Assembly (NCBI GenBank): GCA_022823145.1
Contig: JAJDXS010000082.1
Location: forward strand, 1-35,474
Direction: 5' to 3'
DNA from: Gemmatimonadota bacterium
GTDB lineage: Bacteria > Gemmatimonadota > Gemmatimonadetes > Longimicrobiales > Gaopeijiaceae
DNA length: 35,474 bases
Shown here: positions 35,445-35,474 of the stretch, piece by piece
Layout of the letters: the number at the start of each line of letters is the position of its first letter
Numbering within the stretch: the first letter of the stretch is position 1
Notes under the pieces: generated by a model
What the model was told of the DNA's origin: nothing
Database searches by the model: none
Seen by the model: only the letters and a program-made list of their open reading frames with translations
Made by a program: the position numbers and the translations under genes

Positions 35445-35474
35445 TACCGGAATGACGGAAGATCGGCGTCAAAT

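Overview
The window looks like chromosomal DNA from a GC-rich, Gram-negative-type (diderm) bacterium. It has a TonB-dependent receptor with a carboxypeptidase-regulatory-like N-terminus, an RND tripartite pump, a phosphate-type porin, many lipobox proteins and a PQQ dehydrogenase. This mix fits Gemmatimonadota or a related soil/marine phylum; that is my inference from gene style, not a database result. GTG and TTG starts and 1-10 nt gene overlaps are frequent. I found no rRNA, tRNA or CRISPR array.

Layout. 1-1468: a tyrosine recombinase with a small abutting upstream ORF, probably the edge of an integrated element, followed by about 290 nt of lower-quality sequence. 1756-3881: a class I aminotransferase coupled to a DapB-like reductase that lacks the usual His-His pair. 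3952-4725 (-): lipoprotein glutaminyl cyclase. 4814-6405: class V aminotransferase and a DUF3224 protein. 6510-12457: a complete outer-membrane factor / adaptor / RND permease operon. 12465-16136 (-): lipoprotein, TonB receptor, tandem-rhodanese sulfurtransferase. 16273-18791: a prolyl-tRNA editing protein, a class C beta-lactamase-like lipoprotein (-) and an unrecognised lipoprotein. 18846-21304: cardiolipin synthase and an RsmC-like methyltransferase. 21301-22980 (-): an amidohydrolase broken by an in-frame TAA. 23049-29580 (-): a phosphate block: porin, pstS, phoU fusion, pstC, pstA and two pstB genes. 29738-31678 (-): NfeD-like protein and flotillin. 31811-35304: PQQ dehydrogenase coupled to an acyl-CoA synthetase of the oxalate-CoA ligase type.

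The most unusual system is the phosphate block. It encodes two different PstB ATPases with complementary motif losses. The first has the whole ATP-binding half but a ruined ABC signature (LSLEE). The second has a perfect LSGGQ signature but has lost the second Walker A glycine, the Q-loop Gln and the H-loop His. This predicts an obligate PstB heterodimer with one working and one degenerate site, as in asymmetric ABC exporters. The same operon carries a PhoU joined to a low-molecular-weight phosphatase/arsenate-reductase-like domain whose catalytic Cys and Arg are gone, a possible anion-sensing pseudoenzyme. Direct repeats with an 11-nt period precede both pstS and the porin, resembling PHO boxes and suggesting co-regulation by a PhoB-type regulator.
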